Part shown: positions 47,928 through 60,852 of the stretch, piece by piece
Position numbering within the stretch: position 1 is the first letter of the stretch
How the letters are laid out: every line of letters begins with the position of its first letter
Assembly (NCBI GenBank): GCA_013399115.1
Contig: VXAA01004291.1
Coordinates: 530,424-594,423 of the forward strand
Source of the DNA: Anseranas semipalmata
Lineage: Eukaryota; Chordata; Aves; Anseriformes; Anseranatidae
Length of the DNA: 64,000 nt
Reading direction: 5' to 3'
Notes under the pieces: generated by a model
Seen by the model: only the letters and a program-made list of their open reading frames with translations
Told to the model about the DNA's origin: nothing
Database searches by the model: none
Program-made: the position numbers and the translations under genes

Positions 47928-50900
47928 TGTCTGTCTTCCTGTATGTGTGCAGTTAACACACAAGGCTTGTTAACATTCTGATAAAACAGATGAGCTAAAA
48001 ATAAACAGTTGTGCAGGATGGAGTCCGGAGACAAGGACATCCTATATCTGTCAAGGTTATCATTAAATTAGTACTATCAGGTGTTCTACTGTGCAAGTTC
48101 CTGCAGGTAACATAAGCTGTATTGTCCAAATGTATCCCTACTGTTTTTTTAACCAGAAAGTGCACGTCAGTACATCTAAAGGTTGGAGATAAAGTTACAT
48201 TAGAGATTTTAGGAAAGATAACTAGAGTGTTGAAGTGTATTGCAGACAATTATGTGTATACAGTCTAAGTAAAAATTTCTAAATTTGTAGGTGATTGTGG
48301 GCTTTTTTTATATGCTATGAAAGCAGAAGGTTTACAGCAACATGTTAAAGCAGAGAATAGAGGAAAGTGTTCAGATCATCTTGAATGTTTATAATGCTTT
48401 AATAGAGTGGTTGTTTACTCTTGTCACCAAAAAAGGTGCCTGTGAGCACCATATTCTGTGGGTGTTTAACATGAAAAAAAATCAATTAAGTGCAAATTAT
48501 ATTTATCTAGTATTAAGAATGTTTATAAGGCAAAGCCATACCATGCAGATTTTAGCAGTAGCAAAAAATCTAAACTAGGTTTATAATAGTAAATCTAGTT
48601 AATTTTATTTCATTACTGAAGCCCCAGTAGCAAACTACTTTGTTGTACCACCAAAAATGTAAGGTTGTGCCTGAAGAGCAGGAAGCTCTAGACCTGGCTG
48701 GTTCCCAAAATGACATTCTTTGGTTAGGAGCAGCTGTTTTAGTGGCAGGCTTTCTGAGTGCAGGCATTGGAGCTGCCCAGGTATTTAGCTGTGTGGGTTT
48801 TGTTGATGCTCCTGCCCTGCTTGCATCAGATCCTTGCCAGTGTAGTTTGAAATATATAGAGAAGTCCTAGAAGTCTTCTGATTAATAAATTAATTGCATA
48901 TATAGCTGAGACGGATTGAATGATCTTACAAACAAAAAAAAACACTCAAGCTTTCTTTAGCTGATAGGATTCAAGTGGGGCTATTTGTTTTCTTGGTTTC
49001 TGTTGCTTGGAAATACACATCTTTTGTTAATACCTACTGGAAGATAGAAACCCACTTTACCAGAATTAAGGGGGTTCTAATTAAATGAGTAGAGGCGAGT
49101 TGATTAAACCAGTCACTTTATTGTACAGATCTCATGTTTTGAGATGTGTGTGGCACACTTACACCTTGGAATCAAAAACTGGGTCTTACTATCTTGGTTT
49201 TATTTGGTTTAGGCTAGAGGGACTCTATGGCAGTCTGCTAAAGAGTTGGACTGCTGGAATTGCATGTATAAGCACGAGTGTGCCTTTGTTCACCTTGGCT
49301 ATATTGCTTAAGGCTAAAGACTGCAGTGGTTTAGTGATTTTGTTGTTGTTCAGTTGGTTTGGGTTCCTTGTCACAATCTTCCTTGGTTCTGGAGTTGCAT
49401 TCCTTTTCCAGATACCTACCCTACTTTCTGGTAAAGCTCTTTTAAGTAGCAGCCTCTAGAAAATTATGAAAGTTTTCAGAATATTTAAGCTAGGAAACTG
49501 TAGAGGTCCAACCCCAGACTTCGTAAGATGACTGCCTGTATAGTCTAGTCCCAGTGCTATTTCCAAATCATCTTTTTAAAAAATAGAATAAGCTCTATTT
49601 GCATTCTTGAAAAGAGGTTTCTGCAGGACTTTGGAAATGTGATTTTGAAGTGCCTGTGGTAGCCACTGCCAAATGGTAGTGTGGCCAGGCTGTATGCATG
49701 GAAAACTGGAGATGGGGGCAAATAGATAGCAAAACATCCCCGGCGTGTACTCCTGTTTGCCATATGCTGCTTCATACGGAGTGTGTGACTTCTTTTAGGA
49801 GGTCTGCACCCACAAGCTGAGGCAGTCCTGCTCTGCCTACAGATGGAATTTTTGCTTGGGGCTCACCTTATCCTGCCAGTGGTGTCAGCGTTGAGCTGAT
49901 GACTCTTCCTGATGGGAGAAAAAAGCATAGAAAAGACAGTAACTAACACTACTGGGGAGTGAGAGCACCTAACGTGCCACAGCCAGGGATTTAAGTCCTG
50001 GGCCAGACTTTCTGTGTTTGAGCTATGTGCCTGCTTAAAGTCCTATCTTTTCAGCCATGCTCAGGAAAACCACCAAGGTCTCTGAGGTAAGTGCATCAAT
50101 CACAGGAAGAACATGAATCATGAACTGGGGCTCAGAGATGTGCATACACCTGAAGCTTGGAAAGGTCAGCTTCACAAGACTGTTCCTACAAAGCTATTTT
50201 GAAATGAATGCTTTTTCTGGGCCCAGTCTAGATTATCCTGCATGTCAATAATACTTTAAAGGAGTTATTAATTAAATTTGCCTGATTTGGAAAATCCACA
50301 GGAAAAAGAATTGGCTGAAAATATGTGGAAAAATTAATGAACAACAAATGCTTGTAAGGGCTGTGAAAGGAGCCTCCTCATTTAAGCAATACAATTAACA
50401 GTCTTTTCCACCGTTTATCACAGTAGTTAGTGGCCCAGATACTAAAACACCAGTTTCATATTCCAAAAATCAGTTTATATAGTCTCGACTTTGTTTCTTA
50501 AAAGGCATCTATTTAGGGCAGTACTTATTTAAAAAGGCTGAGTTCAGATATTTCAATCTGCCATGCTTTGTAGGTGCTGTTGCCTGATACGTGGGTAGCA
50601 ATTTCAATGTAATGGAAAAATTTTGGCCATAGTGCCGGGTCTGTAATATCTTGCAATAAAATGTTCCTTTTTAACAATGCAGGCTTCATGGTGTTCTTCC
50701 CCTTGTCCCAAGGTGAGCTGCACAGCATGCTTCAGCTAAATCAAGCGCTTGCACCCTAACCTGGATCTGCTTCCCTGGATCGTTGAATGTTGAGGCAATG
50801 AGGGCATCTTGCTGCGTGTAGCCTTCTGAAAAGGCAGACAGGTGAGGGAGGGAGGTGATATTTATGTGCCAGTGGTGGAGACCAAGAGCCGAGGGTTGGT

Positions 50901-52060
50901 GGAGGGAACGTCACCAGAGCCAGATGCCCAGATCTGAAGCTGAATCCCTCATTTCACAAATAACACTGGCTATCATCTGCAAATATCCTACCTGGTTCTT
51001 GTCTTGTAAAGGCCAGTTTTGCTGATACCCTCTTTCCCAGGTTGAAGCTGTTTCTGTGCCACTCCAGTGCTAGCTTGCCCAGCGGCTTCCAGAGGAGCCT
51101 GGGCCCAGCGTACTCTGAAAAACCCAGTCAGTGCCTCTGGGGTGCCCTTGGGTCCTCTCCAGTTCTCCAGTCTCCAGCTGGACCATGGAAGGATTCATTG
51201 CCATAGCACAGCCACTCACGCATGTACACAGCGAAAATGTAGAAGTTGATTGCATTTAGCCACCTCCCCCCTGCCTTTTTAAAGGGCTGGAGTGTGGGTT
51301 TGCTAGGATTGATAACCTAACCTTGCTTGTTCTCAACTCTAGGTGGACAATAGGCTGGCAACCTTTTATTTAAAAAAGCAAAAGAAAAAATCCCCCTAAT
51401 TTTAGTGCCCTGCTCCCCAATTATGGTTTAAGCATAAGTCAGCATCAGCCTTTTTGTAAAGCTTCTTGGTAATACTCAGGTGCATCAAGCAGAAAAATGC
51501 CGTGCTCTGAGCAGCTGGTGTGTGGGTGCGGTGGCATGCTGCGGCGCTGCCCCTCAGGTGGGTCGTTCTGGCCGTCTTAATTCAAGCAGGGCTAGGTGTG
51601 ACGTGCCGGAACGTGAGGTGGCTGGGTCTGCGCAGTGGGCACCGCTTATGAATGCGGCTTGCACGTGTTGCCTGCGCTGATGTGCTATTAATTCACCTAG
51701 AAATAAAAATGGATTAAATGCGTCCCTGCAGGAATGCTCTGCTCTAGGTGAAGGCAAAGTTTCTTCAAAAAGCCCTGAAAGACCTTTCTAAGGCAGGCTC
51801 TGTGCAATTTTTTTACGTCAGGTAGAACGCAAAGAACGAGCAGTGCTGGCAACTGAGCCCAGCGCCCTCACTTACGTCTGAATGACTGCCGGGGGGGCTG
51901 GAGCCCTCTCACGGCTTCCTAAATGTTTGTAGCTCACACCTTGCATAAATCGCAGCACCGGCGGGATTTGTCTCCTATATTTTCACTTAGAAGTGCACTT
52001 TTAAATCGTAAGAGCTGAGGCTTACATATTAAGTGATGATGATGATAATCCCACTGCTTT

Positions 52061-52392
52061 CGTGTCGGAGACCTGCAGCATGAAGCACGCTTGCGTAATT
52101 TTCCTGTCGACTGTTCCTACGTATCGGTAGTCTGCCACTTCACAAAATCTGTTTATCGGGAGCTCCGAATCTCCTCATGCTGAGACATTTGCTTATGTAT
52201 ATCTAAGCCAGCAGCAGCTGCGAATCACGCTTGTAGCTCTCCGTGAAAGTCATCCAAATCCATCATCGCTGCTGCAGCAACAAATGCCGGAGCGCTGAAT
52301 CCCATTGTGCTCTTGGAGACAGCTTCAGAAAGGCAGCGATTGATAGAGCAGAATGCGAGCTGCCACGATTAACCTGTGTTTTAACCACATCG
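52061..52392. promoter_or_regulatory. CpG-retaining unique block, candidate conserved non-coding element
   Basis: I count 19 CpG dinucleotides in about 330 bp although the stretch is not GC-rich and matches no repeat I know. Flanking DNA, like most of the window, is CpG-poor. There is no convincing ORF or splice structure. This composition suggests either constraint or an unmethylated state, as for an enhancer. The neighbouring developmental gene in other vertebrates, BARHL2, would be the natural target, but it is not in the window. Confidence 0.35.
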
Positions 52393-55300
52393 GGAACTGC
52401 ATGTCAGCCAGGTAGAAACCTTGGTGACAGGAAATTCTTTCTTCTGTGTCTTCCACGAAAAAAACAATTGTGTGAAAATAGGAGAAAGAAAATAACCTTA
52501 TTTGGATAAAGAAGCAGCAAAAAAATAGGTTGAAATAGAAACTGCAACAGGGAAAGACAGACAGTCTAAGCCTGAGGTTGATGCATGGTTTGCAGTCTCC
52601 AAAACCCAGCTGATGGCTGCATTTCTCGTGCTTCCCAGTCTGCAGGGTGGGCTTGTGTTCCTGGCTTGGAGGTGGTCAGGGCACGTGTTACCCTTACTGC
52701 AGCATCCAAGGAGAAGGTTTTAGCTCCAGACTCTTAAATAGGCAGTGACAGGGAAAAGTGGCTTTAAATCCAAGCTCTCGTGTTGGAAGTCCACCCACTC
52801 CCTTTGCCATCTGGAGTATGTTTACTGTCGCTGGTAAGTGTTGCTAATAAATCCACAAACACTTGGTGTTGTCATGGGTGAGCATGAGCTGCTCTTCCCA
52901 TGTACAGCCTCAGTCACAAACATGGTACTGAAATCTTAATTTTCCAGATTTTGTTCATGCAGGGGTTACCATTCGTTGCCTCAAAAGAATCTCTCCTCTT
53001 TACTATTTGACATCAACCATTTTATATCCTTTCCTTCTAACTGAAATAGCCTCTGCTACTAAAACCAGTGTCCTCTGACTTTAGCTGGCCAAGGGTGCTA
53101 ATAAACAAATGAAGACCCCTAACCCAGAATGGAAGTGTTCATCCAGGAGCCAAAATTCATTTCTTTGCCCTCAGGCCTGGGTTCCCATCTGGGGATGATA
53201 CTTATGTGCGTTTCACTGGGCTGCTCACCTGACTGTTTGCATTATCTTCATTCCTATCTTGTTGTGTTTTCCTTTTCCTAAATTTTTGTTTACATCCACA
53301 TTTGCTTTTTCTTCTCCACTTTTCATGTGCTTGTTCTTTAGGATGTTACCACTGGCTACCACTGCTGAAACTTTTTTGGAGAAAGTCCTACAAGCTATAT
53401 CAGTGTGAATATGCACAGAATATTGATTAGCGTTCTTAAAGGCATATCTGATGGTCTGATTTCTGATCTATTGTATGTGGAGACACTAGCTGGAGGTAGG
53501 GGCGGAGGTGTTTAGGTTTTAAAGTGACTTTGGAAGAGAAATTACACAGAGCAAAAATCCACACTTGTACAATTTGGACTGATTTGTGACCCTGGAGTTC
53601 ACGCTACTGCTCAGTGTCAAACCCTCTCCTGATGAGTGGCCTGACCGCAGGATTGCAGCTGTGAACGTGAACGTTTTGTGCCATGTTTCTGTTTCGCCTG
53701 CATAAAGGTGGCTTTTTTTTTTTTTTCCCCTGACAGCCCCTCTGAAAACATAGAGGTATTTACAAAATGGAGCATTTGCTTGAATGGTTTTTGTGAGCAA
53801 GCAGCTGGTTAGTTTCTGTGAGCAAAGGGAAACAGGGATACATATTAAAAGCTGTCAAAAACATTTTGGAGATCAAGAATCTCAGCCCCCTTACTAGTAA
53901 ATGATGAATGCAGTAGGTATTATGCAGTTCTTAGGAAATTTACCTGTGATTTCAGATTTACATGTAGAAATGTGCCAGAAGTATTGGAGCAGCAGCACCC
54001 ACCCCACACCATTAGCAGCAAACAAAATCAGCAGCCTGCAGGTTACTGTAATTTCCTGCAAGGTGTAGCAGCTGGAGCATAATTTAATACAGGGTGGGGA
54101 GAAGGGGGAAGCCCTGGTTTTCAATCACCCCTGCTGTAGTGTGTGCTGTGCACGGGGCTGTGGAAGCTGTGTGGTGGTACGTGGTATTTCTTCTTCGTGT
54201 TACCTTAGAAATTGAAAGTAGCAGCTATGTTAAAATCGAGTATCTACAGCTCCGATTTGTATGGTGTCTATATGGTATGGCAGCAGCCAGATTTACAGTG
54301 GACAGATTTTTAACTTTTTATTAATTTTTTTGAAGCAGTATGTGCTTATCCTGTCGTCATCTTCCAGATGTCAGACATCTTTGCTACGTAACAGGCTGAA
54401 CCCCTCAATCTTGGCTCCCGGTGTGAGGTGCTGGACCAGCGGCCTGCTTTCAGAGAGACCCGTGAGTGGCCGGTGAGAGCTCAGCACCCTCAGAGAGTCA
54501 AGCCTGATTTCGAATTGAGGTGCTTTGTCTCGGTTGCTTGTGAAGGGTTTGACCAAAGCAGGCAACTCTGTTCTGATGTTGCTGTTGTTACTGAACACAG
54601 AGGGAAAGCCTGGATTGTTTTTGGATCAAAATAAAAATCGAGCAGATACTGAAAATTGAACCAGATGTATTCAGAACTTCAGCAGCTTCATGATCCAGCT
54701 GCCAGCAGCCTGCAGCGTGAGCTGCCTGTGGTCAGTGCTAGCGATCACTGCTGTCTGTCAGCCTGTTTATCACCGGAGAAATCTGAGCATTTTCCCTGTT
54801 TTTGTTGAACTTTACATGCTATTTTGCCATGTTTTAGAATCAAAATGGTTTGGTTCCCACTCAACAGGAAAAGCTACAAAAACAGCAAGACAGTATGAAA
54901 TCCCCATACTGTTTAAATAAGGTTGGTGCTGTAACTGCAAAAATGAGAATGGCAAAGCTGGAGCTAAAAGGCAGGGGTGCTGCAACAGAGGTTCTGAGCG
55001 AGGCTGGATCCTGGTCCTTCCTCCGTTAGGGTCTCATTGAAGTCCACATGGCCTCTGACCTGATCAGTGCTGGGGAGTAGCTGGGGAAGAGGGAGGAATT
55101 GTGCCTGCGGCTGAAAACACTGCTCAGAAAAAGCTGGTGCAAGTCATCAGGAGTTAGTGAAATGCACCTCCTCTAAAGTAGTCTGTGGGGGAAGTTAATA
55201 GCTGGAGAATAAGGAACGTGAAATGCAGGGTGAAAAACAGGCACAGCTGACATCTGGCATCTTTCAGGAAAATATGTTGATACTTCAAGATCGGGTATTA

Positions 55301-58300
55301 AGTAAGCAAATAGAAAAAGCGATTAACCAGTACTTTGGAAAGGCTTAACAGGTGTATCTGCAGTTTCTAAAAATGAATGTAAACCTGAATATTTTGTTGT
55401 CTCTCTCCCACAAAAAAAAAAAANTAGAATGGGAAAAGCAAGACAAAAAGGAGAGAGCTTCCTCTGCAATATTTTCATTAGGATTGTGCAAAATAAGTAA
55501 TTTCCCGTAAAGTCAGAGAGATAGTGAGCAGTGGAACATGCGTGCGCTGCAGCAAGGCTGGTAATTAGAATGTACCGAGACAAAATCACAAGGGGGTATG
55601 TAATAAAAGAAAGCTTTAATGTGATTTAAATACCGTGACGGAGTTGCATTCAGTGACAGCCTGGTCACCAAGTACAGTGCACCATCATCCTCTATAGAGA
55701 TGTATTCCTGCAAGAGACTCCTGCATCCACCATCTGGCTCAGGCCCTGGGAGCACGGCTCAGTGAATGACACGTCCCCCAGCGGGACCTACCAAATTTGC
55801 TTAAATGTGGGCACATCATCTTTTCATAACAAAAGCTTGAATATGGCCCTAATTTTACCTCATGTGGGAGTATGTCATTTAAAAGAGATTAAAGACAAAG
55901 ATACAGTGGGTTTTGGACACATGCCTATAAATCTCCTCCACACGCTTTTGTTGTTCACAGGTGCAGCGGGTAAGGTACTGGCTGCGTGGCACGGCTTGCA
56001 CAGGAGCGCTGCGCTCTCAGGCAAGGAGGTTAGTAAAGGTAAAATGGGCAGCCACAGTTTGAAAAGCCTGGTGATGGCAAGGACGCTCCAGAAGATCGCT
56101 CTTTCTCCATAGCTTCCACGTGGGCGTGTGTTGCTGTTCTTTAAAGAATACTGGATTTATTTTCCTTATGCTGGTCCTTGAGCAGAGCTCATCGCTAAGT
56201 GCGTGCACGGCTGCTCCTTCTGAAGTCTCTGCCCAAACCACCATGCACGCTTTCCAGCAGGTAACTTCTCTGAGAGTTGATTTCAGTTACTTCACTTTTC
56301 TTTTCTTTTCAGCTGCTGTCTTGGCTGCTGATGGGAATTTCCCCCTACTTCTCCCTCCCCTAATAGTACCACTTTTTTTTAGAAAATGGCTTTTTCTCCT
56401 TGCATGCCATAAATACACAGGCCTAGCGTAGGCTGTAATTGTAAGGTTTTATTTGGGACACACAGTTGTTGTTATTATTATTGTTATTGTTAAAATTATT
56501 CTGTGAAGTAAACAAATGATTAGATACTTCACAGAAATATCAAGTGTTAAATATCTTCTCAGGAAGTAGATAGATTTCAGATTGTTTGCCCGCATAAAGG
56601 ACAAACTACAGAGATGGAAGGCACAATTTAAAGGCCGATGAGGTACTGGAGTTGCAGAAAACACTTCAGCTGAGCAGAGATGAATGCCCAAATGTGTTGC
56701 TAACGTAGATGTTAGCTAATGCTGGAGCTCTCTAGAAAGATCTCAGCTCTGCCGTGAAGCCCACGATACTGAGAATGGTTGTGCATGCCAAATACATCTT
56801 GCTTGTGTTGTCTTCTGCTTGCTTGTTCTCAGCACAAACAAGGCAAAAAGAGACGTGTCCTACCCACCGTGGGCTGATGCAGTAAACACTGGCACCACGT
56901 GAAGTCCCTAAAGGCAATGGGTCTTGGTCCGAGATGATGTTCTGATGATGAAGTTTGGGAAGTTATCGGTCAGCCAGGGTCAATGGCCAACAGATGCAGC
57001 GATATCCGCACTGAGGGCTGCAGATTTATTCCATTGTGCTAATGGAACAGTAGGCAGGGCAAACACAAGCACCTGAAATTCTCCAAGACTGGCATGTCGT
57101 CAGAGCAGAAGGTACATCATCGTATTTGTCTTCCTTTTGTGTGTCCCAAATCCAGTTTTTGAAATGAATTGTTCTGGAACAAATGTGGAAGTTGGTGGAG
57201 TTTAATGGGTGTCAGTGCTGCTGCTACTCAGAAAATGAGCTTGTTTTCCCAAGTTTAGCTTGTGCTTTTTCCTCTAATGTATGTTTTACTGTTTTCATAA
57301 GTTGATTTTCAAGCATCATGAATGTTCTGAAATGGGGAGCATCAAGAGAGGAATCAGGTTAGTGAATTAAGCTCTACTGTTGTGTGTGATTTGGAGTAAA
57401 TGAGAAAGCTAATGCAGTGTCAGAGCGGTGTGCCTCAGCTGTTGGAGATACTTGGCTTTCTGTCTTATACATCTGTATGCAGCTATGTGCAGACGTTTCT
57501 GAACAGCCACTCAGCCCATTGGGCATCACTGCTGCTGTTCTGAAGAAAGTTAGTCGAGAAGTACTCTTCAAAAGTTTTCTTCATGCTCCAAGAGGATAGA
57601 GGGAGGCAAGAAACCAAATATCAATCTGAGAACAAAAAAAGATAATCTGGAAAATTGTCAGTGCTGGATAATCAGTCTCCAGGCCATTGGATTTCTAATT
57701 GTCCTGGGCAGTGTGTAAAAATGTCATCAGAAATAAGGGAAAAGCATCTCTTTGGTGTGATATTACAACAAAATAACTGACAGAGCCCAATATCCTTTCC
57801 AGCACCCGTATATGACTAGGGTAAGTGAATCACTGAGAGATGATGCAGATGCAGTCATTTGAATGCCGTACTGAAATTTAGACAGGAATTGTATCAAACG
57901 GGGCGATGCAGATACGGGCTGTATCTGCAACGCACTAAGCAACAACTGCAGCGAAAATGGAAAGCAACAGCTGACCGGCTGTAAGTCATTTACTGTGTTC
58001 TGCAATAAGCCTTACAGAAAAATTTATGGAGCAGATGGGCAAGAAGTGTTCATGGCCTTCTGTGCCTGGGCCTTTTCGTAAACAGATACAAGTGAATGCA
58101 TCCTAGGAATTCCTCACTGAGGCTCTTGGGTGATGTAAAAATATCAAATAGGCCTACTGAAGAGGATTCTTGAACCTTGCAATGAAACCATCATGGATGC
58201 GATCAAAAATAATACTTGTCTCAGGTACAGATGTAGCATTTGTTTGTCTAATACACCTTATAAAAGACCAGGATGATGTAATTAGAGCATCTGGTGCTCC

Positions 58301-58403
58301 AAGTGAGACTAAATTAAGAGTGCCCCATATATGGTTAGGAATAGGGGAGTTCGTAGTGGGGATTTTCACTAACCATGAAAGTGCTAACGTTTCACACTTC
58401 ACT

Positions 58404-58645
58404 TCCCCCCAGCTGTGGGTGCTCCTGGGCCACCGAGCGGGAGGCCGGGGGCTCTGCCCCTCGCCGCTCAGTGCCCCTGCCCTCAGCCTGCTGGGGAGGG
58501 CCTGCCAGGACCCAGGCCCAGCTTTGCGGCGGTTTTGCCCCACTCCCGTGGTGCCCATGAGGCAGGTTGGGCGGGGGCCCTGGGCCCTGTGCTGGGCTGC
58601 GAGAGCCTGCGGCGTGGGGGCACCGGGCTGCTGTGGCCTCCTTTG
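58404..58645. other. Isolated GC-rich islet
   Basis: About 240 bp of very GC-rich, CpG-bearing DNA with sharp borders inside AT-rich intergenic DNA. Readings open on both strands through it reflect base composition. It could be an inserted repeat I do not recognise or a small CpG island. Confidence 0.5.
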
Positions 58646-58832
58646 CTGTTTGGTTGCAATTGCTGTCAACCTTCAGTACCAAAAAAAAGCTACTTATGAC
58701 TCTTCAGGTGGCATGAGACCTGGTGTTTTTCATTGCTTGCACAAAAAATACCATGAAAAGAAAGGCAGTTGCTTTTTCTGTACCGTGTATGTTTTTGATT
58801 GATACAAAAATTAAATGAAACAATGAACATGT

Positions 58833-58846
58833 ACACACACACACAT
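58833..58846. repeat. Short (AC)n microsatellite
   Basis: About seven AC units in intergenic sequence. Confidence 0.85.
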
Positions 58847-60559
58847 GCCCATGAAATACAAATGATTTGCAGTAGCCTTTTCCTGAAGGCTTAAATGGGT
58901 ATAAAAATCACAGATGTTTGTTACTTTCGAGATGAAGGTCTAAGGTTACCTCACTGGATTGCGATTCATGTTATTCCCCAGAACAAGTCACTCATTCAGC
59001 GTTTTCATTTCTAACTCCAGTAACTCTGAAGTTCCTTATCCTTCCTAAAATCGGTGTAAAGGAGAGACAGCGTTAGCTGTGGAGCAGTTTGTCCTTTGTT
59101 TGTGCATGCAGTGAGGTCTGTGATCACTGTGCTCACCAGCTCCTTCCTCCCTTCTGCCTGCTCTGCCTCTTCGCAGCACCAGCCCGTTGCAAAGGGAAGC
59201 CTCCTAGGTTTGTGTCTGCATTGCTTTTGGCACTAGCCATTTTGTTGGAAGTTTCTTCCTGGTAACTCAAATAAATAGTGATAATCAGAGTGGTAGTTTG
59301 CACTGAGCAACAACAAACCACTGCGTGAGCAGTGCGGCAGGATGAGACTGGTTAGCAGTTTCTGGGGGGACACAGATGTTGTCACGGGGTAATTTTCAGC
59401 CAGTTTTCTGCCGTGATTTAATTCCTGTGTGATAACAGTATCAGAAGATTTATTGCATTTACAGTGCTTGAGACTATTAGCTATGAGAAGGTAGATACAC
59501 TAAATTATATAGTGTACAGAGCATGTAAGTGTGATAGGAGAGTAATGTTACTGGCATAGGAGAATAAAAGGCCCGAAGCCCTGTTTTATGATACCATAAA
59601 TATGCTGTGCTAGAGGCTCTTAAAGCAAGATGAAAGTAGAGGGGGTTTTAATGTTCGTTACAAAGGAGTCCTTCTCTCACTTGGATAGGTGAATCCCCTT
59701 CTCCAGCGGTGACTTCATGTGGCCACTTGCCTAGGGAGTCCCCTGAGGTCTGCTGTGATAAAAGATTATCAAATACTGAGAAATTATAGACTTCTATTCA
59801 GCAATCCAAGTCTGCTTAGAAAAAATGCCAAATAATTTATTTACCGTCTAGAGAAAAAGAGCAAAAATTGGATAAAGTAGGACATTCTTTTCTATAGAAA
59901 TACATAGTAGAAAATAATTTTAAATAGTAATTATTAAAATGATGGATTTTAAAATTAACAAAAAATGTAGCATTGAAGTGCCAAATTTTCCTAATTTAGA
60001 ACAGGACTTCTGTAGATTTTGTTGGTGATATGAAAATGATGTGCATGAACAGCTGTGTGAAGAGCTTCCCTGCAAAGCCATACACAGGGCTGGTGATTGA
60101 AAGTTGAGTTCTATACTCAGTGTTGGACAGCTAGTTCCTGGGCTAGTGTAGGCTGCTTATGAAACTAATTATGGTTAAAAGGTACCAAAAAAATAACAAA
60201 AAAGTAGTAACTGCACAATAGGAAATTCTTCTCAGCATCAGTCTTTCATAACATCACAGGAAATATATGATAGACAAAAACTGATTAGGGGAATAACCAA
60301 AAATTGTAGCAAAGTGTGGCTAGAAAAGTGGGAAGAGATTTATGTTTAGAGAAATATAATATTTACCTGAACAGAACAACTGGTTTTGGTACCTTGCTTG
60401 TTTACTGGGGAAAAAGCCCTGCGATTCTGATACATGTCTAGGAAGGAGGGCTCAGGCTCTGCCTTGGAGGTTTGACAGCCACATCTGGGGCCAGCTGGTG
60501 GTCTGCTTAGGGATATACCTTGAACACCTTGCCGCTGCGCTTCTGAGATTCTCGTGATC

Positions 60560-60780
60560 TGCTGAGGCACAGAGCATCCGCTCGGCACGGCGCATCCAGT
60601 GCTCACCCAGCCACGGGGCTGGAGCACGGGGTCGGGCGAAACCTGGGGATCGGCAGGATGGGGCCCCAAGCTGCACCCGTGGCCCCGCGGGGAGTGGGGT
60701 CACCAGGAGGCACAAGAGAGCTGCGCCTCCGCCCCATGCCCGGGGTGCCCCGGGGGACAAGCGTTGGAGGTTTGCATCCC
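60560..60780. other. GC-rich, CpG-bearing islet beside the SINE relic
   Basis: A stretch rich in G/C runs and CpGs (for example tcgggcgaaacc, ccccgcgggg, tgcccggggtgccccggggg). No gene is recognisable. It adjoins the tRNA-like head at 60783-60852. Confidence 0.45.
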
Positions 60781-60782
60781 TT

Positions 60783-60852
60783 CGAGCGGCAAAGGGACTG
60801 AACACGGATCTCCCGCATCCCGGGTCAGTGCCCTAATTACTGGGTTAGTGGA
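60783..60852 (-). mobile_element. tRNA-derived SINE relic (tRNA-like head)
   Basis: Read on the minus strand it begins with a degenerate A-box region (cccagtaattagggcactg), then an anticodon-arm-like inverted repeat (cccgggatgcggga), then a B-box-like GTGTTCAGTCCC. This order and spacing is that of a tRNA-derived SINE head of the kind scattered in sauropsid genomes. I cannot assign a family. It is not a functional tRNA, since the acceptor stem is not paired. Confidence 0.6.

Larger units (their letters stand above)
46256..47950 (+). other. ZNF644: ZNF644 3'UTR (end uncertain)
   Basis: AT-rich sequence following the stop codon with no coding potential. Candidate AATAAA signals are at 46318-46323, 47396-47401, 47619-47624, 47732-47737, 47873-47878 and 47922-47927. 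The one at 47396 is followed by a GT-rich stretch, and so is the one at 47922 (tgtctgtcttcctgtatgtg), making these the best cleavage candidates. The total UTR would be about 1.2 or 1.7 kb. The end is inferred, not seen. Confidence 0.65.

Noticed and set aside
48640..48870. 76-codon ORF with a hydrophobic segment
   Set aside because: It looks like a membrane segment but has no homologue I recognise, no exon signals and is short.
55762..56112. 116-codon plus-strand ORF downstream of ZNF644
   Set aside because: No family recognised, no supporting signals and unremarkable peptide composition.
60783..60852. A functional tRNA gene
   Set aside because: The A and B boxes are degenerate and no acceptor stem pairs; a SINE head fits better.
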